A stretch of 64,000 bases of DNA. Origin: Pseudorhodoplanes sp. GTDB taxonomy: Bacteria; Pseudomonadota; Alphaproteobacteria; Rhizobiales; Xanthobacteraceae. The notes under the pieces were generated by a model. The model did no database searches, was not told the origin of the DNA, and worked only from the letters and a program-made list of their open reading frames with translations. Numbering within the stretch: position 1 is the first letter of the stretch; each line of letters starts with the position of its first letter. Made by a program: the position numbers and the translations under genes. Positions 1-10,878 of this stretch are shown piece after piece. Where the stretch lies: NCBI GenBank assembly GCA_032027085.1, contig JAVSMS010000001.1, forward strand, positions 4,813,730 to 4,877,729, read 5' to 3'.

Positions 1-1
1 C

Positions 2-415
2 GACATCGGCACCGGCACCGGCGTGCTCGCCATCGCGGCGGCGCGGGCGCTGCGCCGAAAAGTTCTGGCGAGCGACATCGATCCCATTGCGGTGCGGGTG
101 GCGCGTGAGAACGTGCGGCACAACCGCGTTGCATCCTATGTCACGCTGTTCGCCGCTGCCGGCGCGATGCACGGCCGTTTCCGCCGCAGCGGCCAGCACA
201 GCCTGATCTTCGCCAATATCCTCGCCTCGCCGCTGAAACGCATGGCGACACCGCTCGCCAGATCGCTGGCGCCGCAGGGCGTGATCATTCTGTCCGGCCT
301 TCTGCCCGCCCATGCCAATGCGGTGATTGCGGCCTATCGCATGCAGGGCCTACGCCTGCGCCGCCGCTATCTGATCCATGGCTGGGTGACGCTGACCATG
401 CAGCGCGGCCGCTGA
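2..415 (+). CDS. prmA: Ribosomal protein L11 methyltransferase, C-terminal part (5' end outside window)
   Basis: This is the C-terminal 137 residues of an SAM-dependent methyltransferase. It opens in frame at base 2 with the glycine-rich SAM loop DIGTGTGVLAIAAA, followed by the acidic strand SDIDPIAV that normally holds the ribose hydroxyls. The later FANILASPLKRMA segment matches the PrmA active-site N-I-L pattern, and the LSGLL strand is also typical of the family. PrmA trimethylates ribosomal protein L11. The gene is cut by the window edge, so its start and N-terminal substrate domain cannot be seen. A clear hairpin terminator follows the stop codon. PrmA next to an aminopeptidase P and close to ligA is an arrangement I remember from Rhizobiales. 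Confidence 0.85.
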   Translation, partial: DIGTGTGVLAIAAARALRRKVLASDIDPIAVRVARENVRHNRVASYVTLFAAAGAMHGRFRRSGQHSLIFANILASPLKRMATPLARSLAPQGVIILSGLLPAHANAVIAAYRMQGLRLRRRYLIHGWVTLTMQRGR

Positions 416-419
416 CAGC

Positions 420-451
420 AAAATGCCCCGGCCGAGACCGGGGCATTTTTG
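420..451 (+). terminator. Rho-independent terminator between prmA and a convergent small gene
   Basis: The stem AAATGCCCCGG / CCGGGGCATTTTT has a short GAGA-type loop and starts five bases after the prmA stop. T-rich flanks on both strands mean it can serve prmA on the plus strand and the convergent gene ending at 502 on the minus strand. Confidence 0.85.
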
Positions 452-501
452 AGGGCACGTGTTTGAGAACGCCAGGAACGGCCGGAAACGCCGACCTCTT
501 G

Positions 502-705
502 TTACGGATTGATTTTCGGCTGATTGCGCTTCAACAGCTCTTCGAATTCGGCCGGCATCAGATGCCGGTGCAGGGAGATTTCGCGGATCGCCTGACGCGT
601 CCGCGCCTCGACGAAGGCATTCCAAAGCCGCGTCCAGATCGTGGTCGACGGTTTGGCGGTGACGGTACTGGCGGTCGGTGCGGCGCCATAGGTGATTGCA
701 GCCAT
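502..705 (-). CDS. Small conserved-type hypothetical protein, 67 aa
   Basis: A 67-residue basic protein with a threonine/alanine-rich start and a helical, Arg/Glu-rich second half (LWNAFVEARTRQAIREI). A strong ribosome binding site (AAGGAGA) lies 6-7 bases before the ATG, which argues that it is expressed. The layout (short, tryptophan followed by an Arg-rich helix) recalls DUF1127-like alphaproteobacterial proteins, but I cannot confirm that family. No signal peptide or membrane segment is visible. It converges on prmA and has its own leader with a repeated TGCAATGCA element. Function unknown. Confidence 0.6.
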   Translation of the reverse strand: MAAITYGAAPTASTVTAKPSTTIWTRLWNAFVEARTRQAIREISLHRHLMPAEFEELLKRNQPKINP

Positions 706-759
706 GGTGTGTCTCCTTCAGGAAATCGGCGGACACTCCGGGTCGGTCCTCCAGACTTT

Positions 760-796
760 CTGCATTGCAATATAGATCGATCTTTTTGCATTGCAC
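760..796 (-). promoter_or_regulatory. Duplicated TGCAATGCA element upstream of the 67-aa gene
   Basis: Read on the minus strand, the leader holds two copies of TGCAATGCA(A/G)AAAG with starts 26 bp apart. Between them lie a GATCGATC palindrome and a TATATT that could serve as a -10. The two copies would sit on nearly the same face of the helix (about 2.5 turns). This could be an operator for the 502-705 gene; no factor can be named. Confidence 0.35.
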
Positions 797-994
797 AAGA
801 AGCGTCAAAAGCGCATGGCGGGGACGATAAAGCCGCATAAATGCTTCATATTCCGGAAACAAATGGCCTGCTTCATCCAGTTTGATGAATCCTGGCTCGG
901 GGCCAATTTCGCGTCGCACAAGGTCCGGGCAGATGTTATGCGGACGGGCGATGGCCGGTTTGCCGGCCCCAATTCCCACCCCTACAGTCGGCCG

Positions 995-2824
995 ATGTTC
1001 CAAGCCCGATTCCAGAGCTTTGACGACCGCGCCGACGCCGGCGCGACCGCCCCCCGCATTGCCACCCTGCGCGCCGCGCTGAAGGCGCGAGGGGTCGACG
1101 GCTTCATCCTGCCGCGCGCCGACCGCCACCAGAACGAATATGTGCCCCCGGCGGAGGAGCGGCTGGCCTGGCTCACCGGCTTCACCGGCTCCGCGGGCGC
1201 CGCCATCGTGCTGGCGGACCGAGCCGTTCTGTTTGTCGACGGGCGTTATACGCTGCAGGCGCGCGAGGAAATCGACACCGCGATCTTCGCCATTGAACAT
1301 CTGGTGGAAACGCCGCCGTCGGTCTGGATCGAGCGCAACCTGCCGGCCGGCAGCAAGCTCGGCTATGATCCCTGGCTGCACACCGCCGAAGGCGCCGAGC
1401 GGCTGGCGAAAGCCTGCGCCGCGGCCGGCGCATCGCTGGTGCCGCTCGATCCCGATCCCATCGATGCGATCTGGTCGGACCGGCCGGAGCCGCCGCTCGG
1501 ACCGGTGACGCTGCATCCTGCGCGCTATGCCGGGGAGGAGGCCGCGGCCAAGATTGCGCGTGTGCAGGACGACATCGGCAAGGCGCGCGCCGACGCGCTG
1601 CTGGTGTCGGACCCGCATAACGTCGCCTGGCTGTTCAACATCCGCGGCTCGGACGTCGCACATACGCCGCTGCCGCTGTCCTTCGCGCTGGTCGGCAAGG
1701 ACGGGCGGCCCGCGCTTTATGTCGACGGCCGCAAGCTGACCAATGCGGTGCGTGACGCGCTGGAACAGCTCGCCGATCTGCGCGAGCCGGAGCGGCTGGC
1801 GGACGATCTCGCCGCGCTCGGCGCGGGCGGCAAGAGCATCCGCATCGATCAGGCAACCGCCGCCGACGCACTGACGCGGATCGTGAGCGAGGCCGGCGGC
1901 AAGCCCATGCGCGGCGCCGACCCGATCACGCAGATGAAGGCGGTGAAGAATGCGGCCGAGATCGACGGCGCGCACGCCGCGCATCGCCGCGACGGCGCGG
2001 CGGTGATTTCCTTTCTCGCCTGGTTCGACCGCGAGGCGGCAAGCGGCAAGCTGACCGAGATCGACGTCGTGGAAGCACTGGAAAGCTTCCGGCGCGACAC
2101 GGGTCTGCTCAAGGACATTTCCTTCCCGACCATTTCCGGCTCCGGGCCGAACGGCGCCATTGTGCATTACCGCGTCACCGCGCGGAGCAACCGCCGCGTT
2201 CAGCCGGGCGAATTGATGCTGATCGATTCCGGCGCGCAATATGAGGACGGCACGACCGACATCACCCGCACGGTGCCGGTCGGCGCGCCGAGCGAAGAGA
2301 TGCGGGCGCATTTCACGCTGGTGCTGAAGGGCCATATTGCCATCGCGCGGGCGATCTTTCCGGACGGCACCACCGGCGCGCAGCTCGATTCATTCGCGCG
2401 GCAATATCTGTGGCAGGCGGGGCTCGATTTCGACCACGGCACCGGCCACGGCGTCGGCAGCTATCTGTCGGTGCATGAAGGGCCGGCGCGCATCTCCAAA
2501 CTCGGCGCGACGCCGCTGAAGCGCGGCATGATCCTGTCGAACGAGCCCGGCTATTACAAGACCGGCGCCTACGGAATCCGCATCGAGAACCTCGTTCTGG
2601 TGGTGGAAGCCGACGCCATCGAGGGCGCGGAAAAACAGCTCAACACCTTCGAGACGCTGACTTTGGCTCCCATCGACCGGCGGCTGATTGACCCGACGCT
2701 GATGACCATCGGCGAAATTGCATGGCTCGACGATTATCATGCGCGCGTTGCAGAGACGATTGCACCGCTGGTTGATAAACAGACGGAAACCTGGCTGCGG
2801 GCGATGACGCAGCCGCTTCTCTGA
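995..2824 (+). CDS. pepP: Xaa-Pro aminopeptidase (aminopeptidase P, M24B)
   Basis: A 609-residue cytosolic metallopeptidase that removes N-terminal residues preceding proline. It has two creatinase-like N-terminal domains and a C-terminal pita-bread M24 domain. All five metal ligands are visible: Asp411 and Asp422 in IDSGAQYEDGTTDITRT, His485 in HGTGHGVGS, Glu517 in NEPGYY and Glu531 in RIENLVL. The length fits the long, eukaryote-like APP1 form common in alphaproteobacteria. The open frame runs back to 791, but that extension is Cys/Lys-rich and unlike the family, so the ATG at 995 (MFQARFQSF) is preferred; no strong ribosome site marks it, and 938 is an alternative. The exporter gene follows after 15 bases and may be co-transcribed. 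Confidence 0.9.
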   Translation: MFQARFQSFDDRADAGATAPRIATLRAALKARGVDGFILPRADRHQNEYVPPAEERLAWLTGFTGSAGAAIVLADRAVLFVDGRYTLQAREEIDTAIFAIEHLVETPPSVWIERNLPAGSKLGYDPWLHTAEGAERLAKACAAAGASLVPLDPDPIDAIWSDRPEPPLGPVTLHPARYAGEEAAAKIARVQDDIGKARADALLVSDPHNVAWLFNIRGSDVAHTPLPLSFALVGKDGRPALYVDGRKLTNAVRDALEQLADLREPERLADDLAALGAGGKSIRIDQATAADALTRIVSEAGGKPMRGADPITQMKAVKNAAEIDGAHAAHRRDGAAVISFLAWFDREAASGKLTEIDVVEALESFRRDTGLLKDISFPTISGSGPNGAIVHYRVTARSNRRVQPGELMLIDSGAQYEDGTTDITRTVPVGAPSEEMRAHFTLVLKGHIAIARAIFPDGTTGAQLDSFARQYLWQAGLDFDHGTGHGVGSYLSVHEGPARISKLGATPLKRGMILSNEPGYYKTGAYGIRIENLVLVVEADAIEGAEKQLNTFETLTLAPIDRRLIDPTLMTIGEIAWLDDYHARVAETIAPLVDKQTETWLRAMTQPLL

Positions 2825-2839
2825 TTTTTTGGAACTTTC

Positions 2840-4072
2840 GTGGACGCCACTCCTCCCAAGCCGCCGGCCGATACCGCGCGCCTGCGCACAGGCGCGGGAC
2901 CGCTGCTCGCTTTGCTGATGGCGATGACGGCGATCGGGCCGCTGTCGCTGAACATCCTGGTGCCGGCAACCCCCGGCCTCGTCGCCACGCTGAAGACCGA
3001 TCCGGCGACGGTGCAGCTCACGGTGTCGCTGTATCTCCTTGGACTTGCGGTGTCGCAGCTTGCGCTTGGCCCCTTATCGGACCGCTTCGGCCGCCGGCCT
3101 GTGGTGCTCTGCGGATTGCTCGTCACCGTGGTGTCGAGCTTTGTCGCGCTGTTCGCCTCCAGCATCGGCGAGATCATTCTGGCCCGGACGATCCAGGCTT
3201 TCGGCGCCTCCACCGGGCTGGTGATCGGCCGCGCCATCATCCGCGATCTCTATGAGCGCGAGCGCGCCGCCGCGATGATCGGATGGGTCGCGACCGTGAT
3301 GGTGGTGGCTCCGATGGTCACGCCGCTGATCGGCGGCATCCTCGACACCGCCTTCGGCTGGGAAGCCACCTTCGTCTTTGTCGGCGTCTACGCCTTGCTG
3401 GTGCTGTTCTGGTCCTGGACCAGCCTGCAGGAGACGCGGCCCGACCACGTCACCAGCGGCGGCTTGCGCTTTCTTGTCCGTGAAACCCGCGCGCTGTTCA
3501 AAAGTCGCGCCTTCAACGCCTATGTGCTCGCTGCGACGCTCGGCTCGGCTACCTTCTTCGCCTTCCTCGGGGGCTCGCCGCATGTGGTGATCGAGCTGAT
3601 GGGCGAATCCTCCGCCGCCTATGGCGCCTGGTTCATTATCACCGCCTTTGGATACATGCTGGGCAATTTCGCCGCGGCCAATCTGTCGCCGCGCTTCGGC
3701 ATCGACACCATGATCCGCGCCGGGCTCGGCATCGAATTGCTCGGGGCTCTGGTGACGATCCTTGCCGTCTGGCTGTTCCCGTTCGGCGGCCCGGCGACGA
3801 TCTTTCCGACGCAATTCCTGGTCTCCTTCGGCAACGGCACGCTGCTGCCGAGCGCGATCGCCGGTGCCGTCAGCGTGCGGCCGCAGGCGGCGGGCACCGC
3901 CTCGGGCATCGTCGGCTGCGCGCAGATGGCGGTCGGTGCGCTGGCCGCACAAGGCACAAGCTGGATTGTCGCCGGCTCGATGACAGCATTGCCGATGGCG
4001 TTCACAATCTTGCTGATCGTTCTCGCCGCGATCGGGAGTTATGCGGTGTTGATGTGGGGTATACGAGATTAG
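2840..4072 (+). CDS. MFS multidrug exporter, Bcr/CflA family
   Basis: A 410-residue inner-membrane protein with about 12 hydrophobic segments. The loop between helices 2 and 3 carries the major-facilitator motif A (GPLSDRFGRRPVVL), and the proline/glycine-rich helix 5 region (VAPMVTPLIGGILDTAFGW) is the drug:proton antiporter motif C typical of Bcr/CflA exporters. Substrates of this group vary (bicyclomycin, chloramphenicol, sulfonamides) and cannot be told from sequence. It starts at a GTG 15 bases after pepP and is probably read through from it. Confidence 0.85.
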   Translation: MDATPPKPPADTARLRTGAGPLLALLMAMTAIGPLSLNILVPATPGLVATLKTDPATVQLTVSLYLLGLAVSQLALGPLSDRFGRRPVVLCGLLVTVVSSFVALFASSIGEIILARTIQAFGASTGLVIGRAIIRDLYERERAAAMIGWVATVMVVAPMVTPLIGGILDTAFGWEATFVFVGVYALLVLFWSWTSLQETRPDHVTSGGLRFLVRETRALFKSRAFNAYVLAATLGSATFFAFLGGSPHVVIELMGESSAAYGAWFIITAFGYMLGNFAAANLSPRFGIDTMIRAGLGIELLGALVTILAVWLFPFGGPATIFPTQFLVSFGNGTLLPSAIAGAVSVRPQAAGTASGIVGCAQMAVGALAAQGTSWIVAGSMTALPMAFTILLIVLAAIGSYAVLMWGIRD

Positions 4073-4145
4073 TCGGCAACGCTTCGTCATCCTGAAGCAC
4101 GCGCCAGGCGAGCCTCAAAGGATAACGGTGCGAGATGATCAGACC

Positions 4146-6547
<2,402 letters not shown>

Positions 6548-6556
6548 GACGGCGCG

Positions 6557-8230
6557 CTAAGCCGCCTGCTGAATCAGCCGCTCCGCCGCGGCGCGGGCCT
6601 CGTTGGTGATTTCGGCGCCCGCCAGCATGCGGGCGATCTCCTCGCGGCGGCGCTCGGCGGCGACCGCGCTGACGCGCGTCGCCACCCGCTTGCCGCGATC
6701 GAGCGCGTCCTTGGCGATCACGTAATGGCGGTCGGCGCGGGCCGCGACCTGCGGCGCATGGGTGACGGCGATCACCTGCACGCGTGCGGCAAGCGCCGCA
6801 AGCCGCGCTCCGATCGCGTCCGCCACCGCGCCGCCGACGCCGGTGTCGATCTCGTCGAAGATGAGCGTCGGCGCCGAACCGCGATCGGCCAGCACCACCT
6901 TGAGCGCGAGCAGGAAGCGCGCGAGTTCGCCGCCCGAGGCGACCTTCATCAACGGGCCCGGCCGTGTGCCCGGATTGGTCTGCACCCAGAACTCCACACG
7001 GTCGATGCCGAAAGGTCCGGCGGCTGCCGCATCGGTGTCGATCTGCGTCGTGAACACGGCGCGTTCGAGCTTGAGCGGCCTGATCTCGGCATTCACCGCC
7101 TTGTCGAGTCTTGCCGCGGCCTTCTTGCGCGCGGCCGAAAGTTTCTCCGCAGCCCTGCAATAGATCTGGTCGGCCTCCAGCGCGGCCTTTTCCAGTGCGG
7201 CGAGCTTTTCGGTCCCGGCATCGATCAGCGCCAGCGCGTCGGCATATTTTTGCGCCAGCGCAGAAAGCTCGTCGACCGGCGTGTTGTATTTGCGCCCTGC
7301 GGCGCGCAAGGCAAACAGGCGCTCCTCGATACGCTCAAGCTCGTGCGGATCGAAATCGGCCGCACGCAAGGCGGCTTCCAGATGGCTGCGCGCGTCTTCG
7401 ATCGCATGCAACGCGATGTCGAGCGCCCGCACCGCGGGCTCTACCAGTTGCGGCGCTTGCGTGCCGCGCCGCTCAAGGCGGCGCACCGCGGCCGAAAAAG
7501 CCGGCACCGGCGACGCCGAGCCGGCGACCGCCTCATGCGCCTCCTGCAGATCGCCGGCGATCTTCTCCGCCTGCATCATCGCGGCACGGCGCGCGGCGAG
7601 CGCGGTTTCCTCGCCTGCTTCCGGCGCGAGCCTGGTCAGTTCAGCCACGGCGTGGCGCAAATAGTCGGCCTCACGCTGCGCATGTTCGATCTCGCGCCGA
7701 TGCGCTTCGACGGCCTCAGTGGCGGCGCGGCGCGCCTCCCAGCGCTTCTCGATATTGGCCACGTCGTTGTCGAGACCGGCATAGGCGTCAAGCAACTGGC
7801 GATGCGTTGCGGCATCGACAAGCGCCCGGTCGTCATGCTGGCCATGAATTTCGACCAGAGCGGCACCGAGACTCTTCAGCGCCTGCACACTGACCGGCTG
7901 ATCGTTGACGAAGGCGCGGGTCTTGCCGTCGGCGAGCTGCACCCGCCGCAAGATGAGAAGATCGTCGTCAGTCTCGATGCCCTGCGCCCGCAGAAGCTTC
8001 CAGACCGGATGGCGCGCCGGCACATCGAACACCGCCGTCACCTGCCCCTGCTCGGCGCCCTGCCGCACCAGCGTCGCGTCGCCGCGTGCGCCCAAAGCCA
8101 TGGCGAAGGCATCAAGCAGGATCGATTTGCCGGCCCCGGTCTCGCCGGTGAGCACGGCCAGTCCTTTCTCGAATTCAAGGTCGAGCTTGTCGATCAGGAC
8201 AATGTCGCGAATGGACAGACGGGACAGCAT
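6557..8230 (-). CDS. recN: DNA repair protein RecN
   Basis: A 557-residue SMC-like ATPase used in double-strand break repair. It has the Walker A motif GETGAGKS (residues 29-36), a central alpha-helical coiled-coil arm rich in Ala/Glu/Arg, the signature KVASGGELARFLLAL, and Walker B LIFDEIDTGVGG near the C-terminus, followed by the HAPQVAARAD switch. The ATG at 8230 (MLSRLSIRDIVLID) is the family start; 44 upstream in-frame codons are discarded. It lies between bamD and ligA as in other Rhizobiales. Confidence 0.95.
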   Translation of the reverse strand: MLSRLSIRDIVLIDKLDLEFEKGLAVLTGETGAGKSILLDAFAMALGARGDATLVRQGAEQGQVTAVFDVPARHPVWKLLRAQGIETDDDLLILRRVQLADGKTRAFVNDQPVSVQALKSLGAALVEIHGQHDDRALVDAATHRQLLDAYAGLDNDVANIEKRWEARRAATEAVEAHRREIEHAQREADYLRHAVAELTRLAPEAGEETALAARRAAMMQAEKIAGDLQEAHEAVAGSASPVPAFSAAVRRLERRGTQAPQLVEPAVRALDIALHAIEDARSHLEAALRAADFDPHELERIEERLFALRAAGRKYNTPVDELSALAQKYADALALIDAGTEKLAALEKAALEADQIYCRAAEKLSAARKKAAARLDKAVNAEIRPLKLERAVFTTQIDTDAAAAGPFGIDRVEFWVQTNPGTRPGPLMKVASGGELARFLLALKVVLADRGSAPTLIFDEIDTGVGGAVADAIGARLAALAARVQVIAVTHAPQVAARADRHYVIAKDALDRGKRVATRVSAVAAERRREEIARMLAGAEITNEARAAAERLIQQAA

Positions 8231-8458
8231 GAGCAAGGCCCTCGGCTGAGCGGCTCTGTGCCCGACGACCCGCAGCCGCGAATCCCCCAGCCTGCCGCGA
8301 AAAGAACAAAAGCAGAACATCGCGACTTTGGCAAGGATTTGTTGCTGAGGGATGAACGCCAACGCGTCAGTCTTGCCGACCAGACGTATGAACTTTGGGC
8401 TGGCGCCTCCGGCGCGCCCCGAATAACGAATGGAAATTACACGATTCGGGAAAGCCGC

Positions 8459-9334
8459 TCACGCGCTGCGCTTCTTGAACAGCTTGCTGATCCAGGAGTC
8501 CTTGTTCTCGCTCGGCTCGACCCCTCCGCCCTTCACCAGGCGGTAGGCGTCCTGATACCAGCGGCTGTCGGGGAAGTTGTGGCCGAGCACGGCGGCGGCG
8601 GTCTGCGCCTCCGGCACGATGCCGAGCGCCATGTAGCACTCGGCCAGCCGCATCAGCGCCTCTTCGACATGGCGTGTCGTCTGATATTGCGTCACCACGA
8701 TCTTGAAGCGGTTGATCGCACCGATGAAATCCTTGCGCTCGAGATAATAGCGGCCGACCAGCATTTCGCGCCCCGCCAACTGGTCGCGCGCAACATCGAG
8801 CTTCTTCTTCGCCGCGTTGGCGTATTCGGAATTCGGATATTTGCGCACCACCTCATCGAGCGCGGCCATCGCTTTCTCGGTGCGAGCCTGATCGCGGGTG
8901 ACGTCCGGAATCATGTCGAAATAGGACGACGCGATGAGATATTGCGCGTAAGCCGCGTCGTTGCTGCCGGGATGCAGCGTGACGTAGCGGGTCGCCGCAT
9001 TGATCGAGTCGTCGTATTCCTTTGCCTCGTAATAGGCATAGGCCTGCATGATCAGCGCCTTGCGGGCCCAGTCGGAATACGGGTGCTGGCGGTCAACCTC
9101 CTCGAACTTCTTGGCGGCGTCCTTGTAGTCGCGCCGCTGGTTCAGAAGATAAAGACCTTCATTGTAGAGCTTGTCGGCGGGATCGTCGGGGATCTGGATG
9201 TCGTCCTTGCCGGCACAGGCGGCGAGCGGGATGGCCAGCGCAATCAGCAGCAGGCCCAGCAGATTCCGGCGCAGAGCGGATGATATCCGCGCCCCAAAGG
9301 TCGCCGAAACGGTCTTGGCCGCACGCACCGTCAT
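8459..9334 (-). CDS. bamD: Outer-membrane assembly lipoprotein BamD (ComL)
   Basis: A 291-residue lipoprotein of the BAM complex, which inserts beta-barrels in the outer membrane. It has a lipoprotein signal with lipobox LAAC (Cys40) after a basic, slightly extended N-terminus, and then TPR-like helices starting at DPADKLYNEGLYLLNQRRDYKDAAKKF. YPNSEYANAAKKKLDVARDQLAGREMLVGRYYLERK is the central BamD core. Start at 9334 (MTVRAAKTV) is preferred over an extension that reads MGLGAFLGIYG. The gap to recN is about 230 bp. It is transcribed after lpxC, 150 bp downstream. Confidence 0.93.
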   Translation of the reverse strand: MTVRAAKTVSATFGARISSALRRNLLGLLLIALAIPLAACAGKDDIQIPDDPADKLYNEGLYLLNQRRDYKDAAKKFEEVDRQHPYSDWARKALIMQAYAYYEAKEYDDSINAATRYVTLHPGSNDAAYAQYLIASSYFDMIPDVTRDQARTEKAMAALDEVVRKYPNSEYANAAKKKLDVARDQLAGREMLVGRYYLERKDFIGAINRFKIVVTQYQTTRHVEEALMRLAECYMALGIVPEAQTAAAVLGHNFPDSRWYQDAYRLVKGGGVEPSENKDSWISKLFKKRSA

Positions 9335-9484
9335 GTACTGCAATTTCCCCAAACGGAGGCTGTCGGCGGACTGGCCTCTCCCGTTGCCATAGATACCCAA
9401 AAAAGCCCCAAGGCCCAAGCGGGCGAGGCAAGGTTTGTGCGGACAATCGGCCGGGAATAAGGCGGAAGGTTAAGGGCTTAGGCC

Positions 9485-10438
9485 TCAGGACACTTCCGGG
9501 CCATAGGCCGGAGCCACCAAACCGGTTGCCACATCGGCATGACCGCGAATGCGGCGCGGAGCCTCGGTCGCCGCCTCGACCAGCCGCCACGCGGACGGAT
9601 CGGACATCAGCGCCACCAGCACCGAATGATTGAGCTTGTGACCGCCGCGGAAGGATCGGTAGGCGCCGAGCAGCGGCGCACCCGCCAGCGCCAGATCTCC
9701 GACCGCGTCGAGCGCCTTGTGGCGCACGAATTCATCGGCGTAGCGCAGGCCCTCCGCGTTCAGGATGCGGTTCTCGCTCAGTACCAGCGTGTTCTCGAAG
9801 GAGGCGCCGAGCGCCTTGCCGGCGCTCCACAAAGCCGACACGTCCTTCATGAAACCGAAGGTGCGGGCGCGCGACAGGTCGCGGCGGAACGTGTCGGCGG
9901 TGACGTCGGTGTCGAAAATCTGGTGGCCGATCAGCGGCGTATCGAAATCGATCTCGATCTCGATACGAAAGCCATGCGCGTAGGGACGAAATTCGCCGAA
10001 CGCCTCACCGCGCGCCACGCGCACCGGCTTGAGGATCTCGATATAACGGCGCGGGGCGGCCAGCGTGACAATTCCGGCCTGATCGATGGCCTCAACGAAC
10101 GGCGCCGAGCTGCCGTCCATGATCGGAACTTCCGGACCGTCGAGCTCAATGACGAGGTTGTCGACGCCAAGACCGCGCAAGGCGGCGAGAATATGCTCGG
10201 CGGTGGAGCAGAGAATGCCTGACGCGTCGCCGAGAACGGTGGCGAGTTCGGTCGCGGTCACCGAGCGGTAATCGGCGCGCACTTCGCGTTCGCGACCTGA
10301 TTCGTCGGTGCGAGTAAAAACGATTCCCGTATTGGCTTCAGCCGGATTGAGCGTCAGCGTGACCGGCAAGCCGGAATGCACACCGATACCCGAAATGACA
10401 GCCTGCTCGCGAAGCGTGGTTTGCCTGACGGCTTTCAT
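9485..10438 (-). CDS. lpxC: UDP-3-O-acyl-N-acetylglucosamine deacetylase
   Basis: A 317-residue zinc deacetylase performing the first committed step of lipid A synthesis in the cytosol. The zinc-binding histidine motif CSTAEHILAALRGLG, the second metal motif HKALDAVGDLALAG and the catalytic GGHKLNHSV histidine are all present. The start at 10438 (MKAVRQTTLREQAVISGIGVHSG) matches the family. It follows ftsZ after a 440-bp spacer containing a terminator, so it probably has its own promoter. Confidence 0.95.
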   Translation of the reverse strand: MKAVRQTTLREQAVISGIGVHSGLPVTLTLNPAEANTGIVFTRTDESGREREVRADYRSVTATELATVLGDASGILCSTAEHILAALRGLGVDNLVIELDGPEVPIMDGSSAPFVEAIDQAGIVTLAAPRRYIEILKPVRVARGEAFGEFRPYAHGFRIEIEIDFDTPLIGHQIFDTDVTADTFRRDLSRARTFGFMKDVSALWSAGKALGASFENTLVLSENRILNAEGLRYADEFVRHKALDAVGDLALAGAPLLGAYRSFRGGHKLNHSVLVALMSDPSAWRLVEAATEAPRRIRGHADVATGLVAPAYGPEVS

Positions 10439-10878
10439 ACGCTTTGTTCCGCAACTTTTCGGCTGGACGCTGCCAGAGAAACCGCAGCGCAATCCCCCGA
10501 GATTGAACCCCAATCGATGTTGTCTTCTTTTCGCCCAGAAAACCCGGAGGGAGCGATTACGCCCGTCCGGCCCCGTTCAAGGCGAAAACCCCTTGAGACG
10601 TGAGAACCTTAGTCACGGTTCGGTCACCCACAAAGTCACGCTTTTTTACCGTTTGTTACCTTCAAGTGGCCGCATTCGGGTCGCCGGCCTGCCTTATTTC
10701 AGGGGCGCGACGATTAAATGCGGCAACTCAAGACGTTGCGGCCGCCCACGCCTATCCCACAGACCCTGCCGGTCCGTGAAAGCACATAATATTTCAATAA
10801 TTTACCGGGCCAGGCAGCAAAAACCCCGGCCCTTGCGGTCCGGGGTCTTGAATTGTGGCAACCATCCAAAATGGCTGG
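10439..10878. other. Intergenic region between ftsZ and lpxC (440 bp)
   Basis: No supported gene. It should hold the lpxC promoter on the minus strand, and it holds the ftsZ terminator at its right end. The middle part (10640-10820) is less GC-rich than its surroundings, with T-runs and an AATATTTCAATAATTTA stretch. I find no tRNA or other structured RNA here. Confidence 0.6.
10818..10847 (-). terminator. Rho-independent terminator of ftsZ
   Basis: On the minus strand the stem ACCCCGG/CCGGGGT closes a GC-rich loop and is followed by TTTTTG, about 30 bases after the ftsZ stop. This separates the ftsQAZ part from lpxC. Confidence 0.75.

Noticed and set aside
350-2335. Long minus-strand frame of 661 codons opposite the aminopeptidase
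   Set aside because: Antisense shadow of a GC-rich gene: Arg/Gly/Ala/His-rich translation, no ribosome site, no recognisable domain.
6725-9283. Plus-strand frame of 852 codons across recN and bamD
   Set aside because: Runs antisense through two certain genes and their spacer; composition is that of a mirror frame.
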